From an uncultured Prevotellaceae bacterium (GTDB lineage Bacteria; Bacteroidota; Bacteroidia; Bacteroidales; Bacteroidaceae): a stretch of 10,981 bases of DNA. Of the stretch, positions 1 through 7,497 are shown piece after piece. Location of the stretch: positions 1 to 10,981 of the forward strand of contig CAMWRK010000056.1 in assembly GCA_947176655.1 (NCBI GenBank). Direction: 5' to 3'. The translations under genes were made by a program, and so were the position numbers. Numbering within the stretch: position 1 is the stretch's first letter; each line of letters starts with the position of its first letter. The notes beneath the pieces are model-generated. The model was not told the DNA's origin. It was given only the letters and a program-made list of their open reading frames with translations, and searched no databases.

Positions 1-1
1 T

Positions 2-913
2 ATGTGGATAGAGGAAATTGCAACGGCTGATTGGATCCATCCTGTTGAGGAAAGTCTTCATTCACGTCTTGTCTCGGAGTTCCGGTCGTTTTTGATGGTA
101 GGAGGTATGCCAGCCAGTGTTTCTGCCTGGTGTGAGACTCTGGATTATTCTGCCTGCCAAGATGAACAGAACGACATCCAGCAAAGCTATTATGATGATT
201 TCGCCAAATATGCAGGAAAAGTTGACCCGCAGTTGCTTCGCAACACATTAGCTGCTGTAGTGCGTCAGTCTGGTCAGAAGTTTGTCTACAGCAAAGTGGA
301 TGGAGGATACAAGGCCGAAGAAGTTAAAGAGGCGCTGAGACTTCTCCGCGATGCAGGTATAATCATCCCGGTACAGATGTCCGCAGCCAACGGCCTCCCT
401 TTGGGAGCGCAGGTGAATCCCAAGTTCACCAGGTATGATTATCTCGATACCGGTTTGCTGCTTCGGGTGTTGTAGATGAGCTATGATGATGACAAGGAAC
501 TGACCAGACTCATACTTGCCGGTGAAGCACCTGACCTCGTAAATAAAGGTATTGTGTCGGAACTGACGGTCGGACTCGAACTCATGAAATCCTCTAATCC
601 GCAGGGCAAGTATGATCTTTTTTATTGGGAGAATCTGGAGAGAAATACCACATCAGAAGTAGAGTATGTCATAGCCAAAAACGCAAGGTGCCTGCCCATC
701 GAGGTTAAGGCCGGTACGTCTGGAAAGATGAAGAGCCTAAGGCTTTTCATGAACAAGAAAGGCCTTACAGCAGGTATACGCAGTTCGTTGGAAAATTTCG
801 GCCTCCTGGAGGTGACAGACTCTGGTGATACAGGACAAGCAATCAGGCGCGCCATCGGCATCCTCCCGCTTTATGCTGTCTGGAGACTCTCTGATTTGCC
901 GCTTCCGGATTAG
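2..913 (+). pseudogene. AAA/DUF4143 ATPase, C-terminal part, interrupted by an in-frame TAG
   Basis: This is the 3' part of a COG1373-type ATPase gene; the N-terminal P-loop half lies left of the window. The first 157 codons carry the post-ATPase segment (FRSFLMVGGMP) and the winged-helix-like start of DUF4143, ending in the family signature YLDTGLLLRVL. A TAG at 473-475 stops it, and ATG follows at once in the same frame. The next 145 codons resume without a gap in the family pattern: DLVNKGIVSE, then YWENLERN, then a PD-(D/E)XK-like core with E61, E63 and E76-V-K78 (numbered from that ATG). Both halves are therefore one gene with a single amber codon, most simply a CAG-to-TAG change. The second half could be translated separately from the ATG, but it would lack the ATPase and much of DUF4143. 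The family's role is not well established. It is a relative, not a close copy, of the intact ATPase at the other end of the window. Confidence 0.85.
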
Positions 914-972
914 TGTGTTAATTGTATTGACTTGCTTGACGGAAGTCAGGAAAAACACGCAGAATATGACAG

Positions 973-1008
973 GAGCGAGTCCGCCGGTATTGTCCGGTTG
1001 GCTCGCTC
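973..1008 (+). terminator. Stem-loop downstream of the broken ATPase gene
   Basis: Arms GAGCGAG (973-979) and CTCGCTC (1002-1008) pair perfectly. The stem continues inward through wobble pairs and one C/T mismatch to CCGG/CCGG (984-987 with 994-997) around a six-base loop. It lies 60 bases after the stop codon of the ATPase remnant, where a transcription terminator is expected, but no run of T follows it. A weaker outer inverted repeat (945-958 with 1025-1036, two bases bulged) encloses it, so the whole may fold as one larger structure. Terminator function is inferred from position and fold only. Confidence 0.5.
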
Positions 1009-1038
1009 TGTTGCTATGATAGCAGTGTTTCCTGACGG

Positions 1039-1143
1039 CTATTGGCGGGTATAGACATGGTATTTCCCGTATATATTATCTATGTATTCTGGGTCGTCCC
1101 ACTCTGACATCTTGATGGTATTATCGTCAATGAAGGTTTGTGA
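1039..1143 (-). pseudogene. Short coding-like scrap, possible gene remnant
   Basis: On the minus strand there is an open stretch of 34 codons between a TAA (1144-1146) and a TAG (1039-1041). The peptide is acidic and aromatic-rich (it contains SEWDDPEYIDNIYGKYHVY), unlike a chance translation of non-coding DNA. It has only an internal ATG, giving 23 residues from MSEWDD to the stop. I do not recognise the family. It may be the C-terminal tail of a decayed gene whose upstream part has been lost, or a very small protein. It lies after the terminator of the metalloprotease, so it would need its own promoter, and none is obvious. The rest of 914-1262, apart from two hairpins, shows nothing I can support. 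Confidence 0.3.
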
Positions 1144-1190
1144 TTAGGTTATTCTTCATCCCGAACCTGTATGGGAATTGGCATAAAACA

Positions 1191-1235
1191 AATGCAGGGG
1201 GTGAACATTGGTATGCGGTGTTCACCTCCTGCATT
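1191..1235 (-). terminator. Intrinsic terminator of the metalloprotease gene
   Basis: A 17-base inverted repeat (1191-1207 with 1219-1235) pairs fully apart from one G/T wobble, around an 11-base loop. It begins 28 bases beyond the metalloprotease stop codon. Reading the minus strand, the stem is followed by a T-rich stretch (TTTGTTTTA, 1193-1185), as expected for a Rho-independent terminator. The other side lacks a T run, so termination should act mainly on minus-strand transcripts. Confidence 0.75.
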
Positions 1236-1262
1236 ATCAGGCGCGGGGCGTGCCCATGTAGT

Positions 1263-3647
1263 TTATTTCACTGTCAGGGCGCGTGCTATCTGGTCGGAAA
1301 TGTTCTGGAAATGTGTGCGGCTCGTGGCATCGCTTCCTGCATTCTTTATCTCGGACTGTATGGTCTTCAGAGCAAGGAGCAGGTCGGCACGTCTCTGTGA
1401 CGGATAGGAATCCCCCTGTACGGAAGAGAAGCGGTCCAGTAGTGTGCCGACCAAGGTGTTTTGCAGAGTCTGGCGGTAGAGGCTCACGCTCTTTCCGCTG
1501 CGGGCCTCGGAGAAACTCATGCGCACGATGTCGGCAATGTACTTGTCGGCGGTGTACAGCTCGTTCAGGCCGGTCAGGCGGTTGATGAGCAGATATGCGC
1601 CGGAGCGTGCCACGGGCAGAGTGAGGTTGCGTGTGTCGCTGTCCAGACTCTTGCAGTAGCTGTATTCGCGCATCCATGCGGGTTCGTTCAGAACGTTCTG
1701 TTCTATCCAGCGGAGCGATTCTTTCTGCTTGGCAAGAGGTGTGGGCTGATATGTCGTGCCTCCCTGTGCGCGTGTGTTATAGGTCTGATATGTACCGCCG
1801 ATATATCCAGCCACGTGTCCGGCATAGCGTACAAACTGGCTTCTCATCTCGCTGTACATGGTGTAGAGGTTCTGACCGTATATGTCGTCCTCGTCGTAGG
1901 TCCACTTTTCCAGTTCCGCCATTTCGCGCTTGAGGTTCAACATGCCGTAGGTGCTGGACTTCACGGCATCGTCGCCCAGGTCTTCGGTCTGACGGCGCGG
2001 GTCTACGCCACGCAGTCCCTCACCGTCGCCCCACCACAGGCGCGGATTCTTCTGAGCCTTGGCCGTCATTGTCTCCAGAGCCTTGTGGTCCTCCATGGGA
2101 GTCTTGGCGTCAGGCATGGTACGGTAGCCCCATTCGATAGCCCAGTTGTCATAGTCGCCGATACGCGGGAATATGCCCTCGCGTGTTATTCCGTCTTCGG
2201 GCTGTGCCACGTAGTTGAAGCGTGCATAGTCCATGATAGAGGGAGTATGGCCGTTCTTCTCCACCCATGCCTTGTTGCGCAGGCTGTCGGTCGGAACCAT
2301 GGCCGAAGAGCCGAAGTTGTGGCGCAGACCCAGCGAGTGACCCACCTCATGGCTGGAGACAAAGCGTATGAGTTGCCCCATCAGGTCTTCGTCGTAGTGC
2401 ATCTTGCGCGCTGCCTCGTCTATGCTTGACGCCTGGACCATGTACCAGTCGTGTACGAGTGACATGACGTTGTGATACCAGCATACGTGTGCTTCCAGAA
2501 TCTCACCCGTGCGTGGATCGGAGACATGCGGCCCGTAGGCGTTGGCAATGGGGCTGGCCAGATAGCGTATCATGGAGAAACGTGCGTCCTCCATGCTCAT
2601 GGTGCTGTCATTCTCGGGCCATTCCTCGCCGCGTATGGCGTTCTTCCATCCGGCACGCTCAAAGGCAGCCTGCCAGTCGTTGACACCCATGATCAGATAC
2701 TTGCGCCACTGCTTGGGAGTTGCGGGGTCTATGTAATACACGATTGGCTTCTTGGGCTCTATCAGTTCGCCGCGGCACATCTTCTCCGCATCCTCTGCGT
2801 TCTTGGGCTCCAGACGGAAGCGTGAGATCATTCTCTGCTCACCCACACGCTGCTGCTTGTCATTGAAGGTATTGTAGTTATGTGTGAAATAGCCTACGCG
2901 GTAGTCGAACAGACGGGGCATCATCGGTTTCTCGGGCAGCTGTACAAGGCTGATGTTCAGTCCGAATGTCACCTTGCCCGTATATGCCGCTGCCGGCAGC
3001 GAGTAGCCGTTGCTGTTGTACGTCTTCACCAGACGTATCTCCGTGTTTGTCGGGAAAGTCCGTATGTCCTCCACGTATGACAGCGCCATGTCCTGCATGC
3101 CCAAGGTGAAGGACTTCTTGTAGTATGACATTATACCCAGTGGATTGTCCGAATTGAGGAACGAAGTCACCTTGATTCTTGACATTCCGTCCTTGTGCTT
3201 CTCAATTTTGAACGCACCTATTATGGGGTGCTCGTTGCTGACGTTGACAGCCTTGGATATGGCATCCGTGCTGTCGGCCACGTTAATGGTCATGCGTGAA
3301 CGCAGCAACAATGTGCTGTCGGGGTTCATCTGGAAGAACACCACCTGCTCGTTGCATTCCTCGCCGCCGAACTTGCCCGATGACGAAGGTGTGGATGTAT
3401 AGCGCGTTACGGCAAGGATGTCCTTGCCTATGAGGCTGTCGGGAATCTCCATGAACCATTCCGTGCCGACTTTCTCCACGTTCAGCATTCCCTTGCGCGA
3501 TACACTCGGTTTGGTCTCGGGCTTCTTTGGTGCCGGTGCCGGAGCCTCGGTCTTTGCCTTGCCCTTTTTCTTCTTGTCCTTTTTCTTTGCCTCTGCAGGC
3601 ATGCCGATAAGGGCAGCAGCCATCATCAGCAGAAGTGTTTTTTTCAT
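1263..3647 (-). CDS. Secreted zinc metalloprotease (DUF5118/DUF5117/DUF4953 family)
   Basis: The product of 794 residues is a predicted exported metzincin-type protease. A signal peptide (residues 1-20, cut after AEA) is followed by a lysine-rich, then Ala/Pro-rich linker to about residue 50. Next come the DUF5118/DUF5117-type N-terminal regions (about 50-300) and a DUF4953 catalytic region. The catalytic signature HEVGHSLGLRH is at 433-443, with H433, H437 and H443 as zinc ligands and E434 as the catalytic base. A Met-turn candidate, SIMDY with M472, follows at normal metzincin spacing. No lipobox is present, so the protein should be periplasmic or released. The ATG at 3645-3647 gives the signal peptide directly. 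The gene is divergent from the GH92 mannosidase and shares a 138-base promoter region with it, which suggests joint control and a possible role in opening glycoprotein carriers. The true substrate is unknown. It is full length with no disrupted motif. Confidence 0.92.
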   Translation of the reverse strand: MKKTLLLMMAAALIGMPAEAKKKDKKKKGKAKTEAPAPAPKKPETKPSVSRKGMLNVEKVGTEWFMEIPDSLIGKDILAVTRYTSTPSSSGKFGGEECNEQVVFFQMNPDSTLLLRSRMTINVADSTDAISKAVNVSNEHPIIGAFKIEKHKDGMSRIKVTSFLNSDNPLGIMSYYKKSFTLGMQDMALSYVEDIRTFPTNTEIRLVKTYNSNGYSLPAAAYTGKVTFGLNISLVQLPEKPMMPRLFDYRVGYFTHNYNTFNDKQQRVGEQRMISRFRLEPKNAEDAEKMCRGELIEPKKPIVYYIDPATPKQWRKYLIMGVNDWQAAFERAGWKNAIRGEEWPENDSTMSMEDARFSMIRYLASPIANAYGPHVSDPRTGEILEAHVCWYHNVMSLVHDWYMVQASSIDEAARKMHYDEDLMGQLIRFVSSHEVGHSLGLRHNFGSSAMVPTDSLRNKAWVEKNGHTPSIMDYARFNYVAQPEDGITREGIFPRIGDYDNWAIEWGYRTMPDAKTPMEDHKALETMTAKAQKNPRLWWGDGEGLRGVDPRRQTEDLGDDAVKSSTYGMLNLKREMAELEKWTYDEDDIYGQNLYTMYSEMRSQFVRYAGHVAGYIGGTYQTYNTRAQGGTTYQPTPLAKQKESLRWIEQNVLNEPAWMREYSYCKSLDSDTRNLTLPVARSGAYLLINRLTGLNELYTADKYIADIVRMSFSEARSGKSVSLYRQTLQNTLVGTLLDRFSSVQGDSYPSQRRADLLLALKTIQSEIKNAGSDATSRTHFQNISDQIARALTVK

Positions 3648-3692
3648 GTCAACTATATTTATTATAATGTGTGTTCAATGCTTATTGCGGGG

Positions 3693-3700
3693 CAAAGTTA
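3693..3700 (-). promoter_or_regulatory. Promoter -7 box of the metalloprotease gene
   Basis: The minus strand reads TAACTTTG, a full match to the Bacteroides sigma-ABfr -7 consensus TAnnTTTG. Transcription would start near 3686, leaving a leader of about 38 bases before the ATG. The -33 position falls near 3720-3724 and has no good TTTG, so the promoter may be weak or need an activator. Confidence 0.55.
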
Positions 3701-3742
3701 TTAAAAATGACCGTTATGGATGGATATTATCGTGATAATTCG

Positions 3743-3750
3743 TATCTTTG
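3743..3750 (+). promoter_or_regulatory. Promoter -7 box of the glycosidase operon
   Basis: TATCTTTG matches the Bacteroides -7 consensus TAnnTTTG, 35 bases upstream of the GH92 start codon, giving a short leader of roughly 29 bases. The expected -33 region (about 3719-3722) is not a good TTTG. It overlaps the -33 region expected for the divergent metalloprotease promoter, so one bound protein there could affect both directions. Confidence 0.55.
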
Positions 3751-3785
3751 GGATTGAAATTTAACTTATGTAAGTAGTTGTTATC

Positions 3786-5969
3786 ATGAAAAAACTTCTC
3801 ATTGCCGTTATGGCATTAGTCTTTTGTCAGTTTTCTGATGTCTCGGCACAATATGCCGGGTGCGTGAATCCCATTGTCGGCAGCGGCGACCACGGTCATG
3901 TCTTCGTGGGAGCAAATGTGCCGTGGGGCATGGTCAACGTAGGTCCGGTGCAGCCTTATCACGGCTGGGACTGGTGCAGCGGCTATCACTATACCGGTGA
4001 CAGTATTGTAGGCTTCTCCCACACGCACCTCAGCGGAACCGGATGCAGCGACCTTGGAGACATTACGCTCATGCCCGTATACGGCTATGTGAACACCTCC
4101 GGTTCCCGTGAGGAGTTTGTCAGCGACATAGCATCGCGCTACAGTCACGGTCATGAGGTGGCGGAGCCTGGCTACTACAGCGTCCTGTTGGAAAAGTGGG
4201 GCATACGTGCCGAGATGACGGCGACAAGCCGCACCGCCGTGCACCGCTTTGTCTTCCCCAAGGGCAACCGTTATGCCAACATCGTCCTTGACCTGGAAGG
4301 CGGTATCGGCGACCGTGCCACGGAGACACGTATCTGGCCCATGGACATGTTTACCATTATAGGCTACCGCGCCAGTCGCGGCTGGACCAACCACACGGTT
4401 TACTATGCCATCCGCTTCGACCATCCGGTCAAGGAAATAGCCATGGACAGCGCAGACGGACGTTATGCGCAGGCCATTTTCGAGGTAGACCCCGGAACAG
4501 TGGTGCAGGCTCAGGTGGCTATCTCTCCTGTCAGCGAGGCCGGGGCACTGGCCAATCTTCAGGTGGAGCAGTACAGAAAGGATTTCGATTCGATACGTAC
4601 CGAGGCACGCGAACGCTGGGATAAGGAACTCGGACGCATACGCGCCACTTTCGACACCGCACGAGACAGCACCATATTCTATACTTCGCTGTACCACGTC
4701 CTGTTCGCACCCCAGGAGTGGAGCGACGTTACCGGCGACTACATGGGAGCCGACGGCATGATACACCGTTCCGCCGATTTCAAGAACCACACCACATGGA
4801 GTCTGTGGGACACCTATCGTGCCCTGCATCCGCTGGCAACGCTGATAATGCAGGACAAACTGAGCGACTGGGCACAGAGCATGATGGCCATCTGCCGCGA
4901 GCATGGAGAACTGCCGGTGTGGCATCTGCACAGCACCGATACGTACTGCATGGTGGGCGAGCCCGGAGTACCGGTGCTTGCCGATATGATACTCAAAGGG
5001 GTCAAGGGTTTCGACTATGAAGAGGCCTTCCGTTATCTGAAGCAGAGCATGGGCGATCCGGAAACGACACCCGGACAGCGCAGATTCCAGTTCCGCGGCA
5101 TCCCCGACCGGGGCAAGTCCGACCTGTGGAAATACGGCTATCTGCCATACGACAGTGATGAGAACGAAACCGTTTCCAAGAATCTTGAATACTATCTCGC
5201 GGCCTGGAGCGTGGCACAGGTAGCCGGACGTCTGGGGCACACCGAGGACAGCATCCGTTTCCATAACCTCAGCCAGGGCTACAGGAAAATCTTCGATGCC
5301 CGCACACAGACTTTCCGTGCCAAGGACAAGGCCGGCAATTTCCGTACCACACAAGGCTACAATCCTCTGCATCATACCGCAGATTACACCGAGGGTACGC
5401 CGTGGCAGTATCTGTGGCTTGTTCCCCATGACATACCGGGGCTGATAGAGATGCTGGGAGGCCGGGAGAAGGCCGAGGCGCGTCTTGACAGTCTCTTCAT
5501 GGCCGACAGTCGTCTGAATGCCGATGCCAATCCCGACATTTCCGGTCTGATAGGTCAGTATGCCCATGGCAACGAACCGTCGCACCACACCATCTTCATC
5601 TATAACTATCTGGACAGACCCCACAAGGCTCAGAAGCGTTTGCAGGAGGTATTCGCAACCATGTACACTGACCGTCCCGACGGCGTTTGCGGCAACGAGG
5701 ATGTAGGTCAGATGTCGGCATGGTATGTCATGGCAGCCATGGGGCTGTATCAGGTGGAGCCTTGCGGCGGCATATACCGCCTGTCAGCACCTCTGGCACG
5801 TGAAGTCTCTTTCTGCGTGGCCGAGGACAAGACTTTCACCATCCGTGCCAAGGGCAAGGGCTCTCTTGTACGCCGCTGGAAACTGAACGGCAAGCGTCTT
5901 GACCGAAGCTGGATTTCGCATGCCGAGATAATGGCCGGAGGTGTCCTGGAGGCAGAACTCATGAAGTAA
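3786..5969 (+). CDS. GH92 exo-alpha-mannosidase, exported
   Basis: The 727-residue product is a calcium-dependent, inverting exo-alpha-mannosidase of family GH92, close to the usual length. A type I signal peptide spans residues 1-21 (cut after VSA); Cys14 is not in a lipobox, so periplasmic location is likely. The N-terminal beta domain holds the family hallmarks GSGDHGHVFVGANVPWGMV, GWDWCSGYHY and FSHTHLSGTGCSDLGD. The (alpha/alpha)6 domain (about 270-720) has TTWSLWDTYR (336-345), YTEGTPWQY, HGNEPSHH and GNEDVGQMSAWY. By analogy with the Bacteroides enzyme BT3990, E536 of the YTEG motif is the probable acid and D639 of GNED the probable base; this mapping is from memory, not alignment. Linkage (alpha-1,2, 1,3, 1,4 or 1,6) cannot be read from motifs, though alpha-1,2 is common. 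It is the first gene of a three-gene run, with GH125 starting 52 bases downstream. The start has no Shine-Dalgarno, as usual in Bacteroidota. Confidence 0.95.
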   Translation: MKKLLIAVMALVFCQFSDVSAQYAGCVNPIVGSGDHGHVFVGANVPWGMVNVGPVQPYHGWDWCSGYHYTGDSIVGFSHTHLSGTGCSDLGDITLMPVYGYVNTSGSREEFVSDIASRYSHGHEVAEPGYYSVLLEKWGIRAEMTATSRTAVHRFVFPKGNRYANIVLDLEGGIGDRATETRIWPMDMFTIIGYRASRGWTNHTVYYAIRFDHPVKEIAMDSADGRYAQAIFEVDPGTVVQAQVAISPVSEAGALANLQVEQYRKDFDSIRTEARERWDKELGRIRATFDTARDSTIFYTSLYHVLFAPQEWSDVTGDYMGADGMIHRSADFKNHTTWSLWDTYRALHPLATLIMQDKLSDWAQSMMAICREHGELPVWHLHSTDTYCMVGEPGVPVLADMILKGVKGFDYEEAFRYLKQSMGDPETTPGQRRFQFRGIPDRGKSDLWKYGYLPYDSDENETVSKNLEYYLAAWSVAQVAGRLGHTEDSIRFHNLSQGYRKIFDARTQTFRAKDKAGNFRTTQGYNPLHHTADYTEGTPWQYLWLVPHDIPGLIEMLGGREKAEARLDSLFMADSRLNADANPDISGLIGQYAHGNEPSHHTIFIYNYLDRPHKAQKRLQEVFATMYTDRPDGVCGNEDVGQMSAWYVMAAMGLYQVEPCGGIYRLSAPLAREVSFCVAEDKTFTIRAKGKGSLVRRWKLNGKRLDRSWISHAEIMAGGVLEAELMK

Positions 5970-6021
5970 CCGGTTTATTATGCAATAAAAGCAATTGTTT
6001 ATTCATTAAATACAGTCATAC

Positions 6022-7458
6022 ATGAAACGCATATCTGTAATACTGCTGTCTTTTGCCTTTGCCGCGACGGCTATGGCATACGTTCCAGTTCAGGAGCAGA
6101 TTCCTGTCTCCCTGCATGTGTCTGCCGACACCTTCATGCACCGCCCCCCCGTAGAAAAGCGTTGTTTCACCAGCCCTGCCGTGGAGAAGCAGATACGGGA
6201 GATGCACGCGCGCCTTTCTTCCGTGTCGCCCAAACTGTGGCAGATGTTCTGCAACTGTTTCCCTAACACTCTGGACACAACGGTGTTCCCCGACGGCGAC
6301 CGCACCTTTGTCATTACTGGCGACATCCCCTGCATGTGGCTCAGGGACTCCGGTGCGCAGGTGTGGACATATATGCCCTATATAAAGGAAGACCCCAAAC
6401 TGCGCAAGCTCATCCGCGGCGTAATTCTCCAGCAACTGGAACTGATATGCCAGGATCCATACGCCAATGCTTTCATGCGCGACACGTTGCAGGTAAGTCC
6501 GTGGGCGGGTGACTACGCACTGATGAAGAAAGGCGTGCACGAACGCAAGTACGAGTTGGATTCGCTCTGCTATCCCCTGCGTCTGGCCTACCAGTACTGG
6601 CAACTTACCGGCGACGACAGCATCTTTGGCGATTTGTGGAATCGTGCCATGGGCGAGATTCTTGCCCTGTTGCGCGAGCAACAGCGTGTCTCAGGCACCA
6701 AGACCTCCTACACGTTCCAGCGCAAAGGCACTTTCCTGCACGACACGTGCAGCAACTTCGGCTACGGACACCCGACCAAGAACTGCGGCATGGTGGCCAG
6801 TGCTTTCCGCCCTTCCGACGACAGCCAGATATTCCCTTTCCTCGTTCCATCCAATTTCTTTGCCGAGAGCGTCCTGCGCAAGGCTGCCACCATACTGCGC
6901 GAGGTGAACAAGGATGACGCCCGTGCCGACGAGTGCCTGGCCATAGCTTCTGACATACGCCGTGGGCTGGAGGCTCATGCCGTGGTGGAACATCCCGTCT
7001 ACGGCCGTGTCTATGCATTTGAGGTCGATGGTTTCGGTTCTCATCTTCTTATGGATGACGGTAACGCACCGTCTCTTCTGTCCCTGCCTTATCTGTGTCC
7101 TGAACTTGTCTCTGCCGACGACCCTGTCTATCAGAACACTCGCCGCATGATATGGAGCGAGGGCAATCCGTACTACTTCTCCGGCACGTCCGACGGTACG
7201 ACGGTGGGTGGCATAGGTTCTCCCCATACGGGACTGGGCTATGTATGGCCCATGAGCATCATCATGAAGGGTCTCACCACCACAGACCGCGAGGAGCAGA
7301 AAGAGTGCCTGCGTCTTCTCATGGAAACGGACGGCGGCACGGGCTTCATGCACGAGAGTTTCAATCCCTCCAATCCCCGTGACTTTACCCGCTCATGGTT
7401 TGCCTGGGCTAACGGGTTGTTCGGAGAACTTGTCCTCCGTGTCTACGGTTCCAAATAA
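6022..7458 (+). CDS. GH125 exo-alpha-1,6-mannosidase, exported
   Basis: The 478-residue product belongs to GH125 (formerly DUF1237, COG3538), metal-independent inverting enzymes that release alpha-1,6-linked mannose, for example from N-glycan cores. A signal peptide covers residues 1-19 (cut after AMA). Family motifs in order are GDIPCMWLRDS, DPYANAF, HDTCSNFGYGHPTKNCGM, SAFRPSDDS and MHESF. By analogy with characterised Clostridium and Streptococcus enzymes, an aspartate of RPSDD (D266 or D267) is the likely acid and E445 of HESF the likely base. Length is normal and no key motif is broken. It follows GH92 by 52 bases with no convincing promoter between, so co-transcription is likely. GH92 plus GH125 is a recurring partnership: GH92 exposes residues and GH125 takes the alpha-1,6 linkages. 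I am sure of the family; the natural substrate (host N-glycan or fungal mannan) is inferred. Confidence 0.95.
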   Translation: MKRISVILLSFAFAATAMAYVPVQEQIPVSLHVSADTFMHRPPVEKRCFTSPAVEKQIREMHARLSSVSPKLWQMFCNCFPNTLDTTVFPDGDRTFVITGDIPCMWLRDSGAQVWTYMPYIKEDPKLRKLIRGVILQQLELICQDPYANAFMRDTLQVSPWAGDYALMKKGVHERKYELDSLCYPLRLAYQYWQLTGDDSIFGDLWNRAMGEILALLREQQRVSGTKTSYTFQRKGTFLHDTCSNFGYGHPTKNCGMVASAFRPSDDSQIFPFLVPSNFFAESVLRKAATILREVNKDDARADECLAIASDIRRGLEAHAVVEHPVYGRVYAFEVDGFGSHLLMDDGNAPSLLSLPYLCPELVSADDPVYQNTRRMIWSEGNPYYFSGTSDGTTVGGIGSPHTGLGYVWPMSIIMKGLTTTDREEQKECLRLLMETDGGTGFMHESFNPSNPRDFTRSWFAWANGLFGELVLRVYGSK

Positions 7459-7497
7459 GTTCCAACCTCATACATTACCTTTATAATAATACAGACA

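Noticed and set aside
473..475. Alternative genetic code in which TAG is read as an amino acid
   Set aside because: Only one gene contains an internal TAG, while the other genes end normally in TAA or TGA and have no internal TAG; a point mutation is far simpler.
825..1019. 64-codon plus-strand frame overlapping the end of the ATPase remnant
   Set aside because: It begins inside the conserved DUF4143 C-terminus in another frame and runs through the downstream hairpin; there is no sign of selection as protein.
1461..2429. 322-codon plus-strand open frame opposite the metalloprotease
   Set aside because: It overlaps the zinc-binding and Met-turn region of the real gene, its translation looks like antisense low-information sequence, and no promoter precedes it.
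3816..5624. Long minus-strand open frame of 602 codons opposite GH92
   Set aside because: GH92 family motifs cover the plus strand throughout. The antisense translation has no recognisable domain and arises from the strong third-position G/C bias of the real gene.
6016..6681. 221-codon minus-strand open frame opposite GH125
   Set aside because: It is antisense to conserved GH125 motifs and has no family pattern or promoter; it is explained by codon bias.
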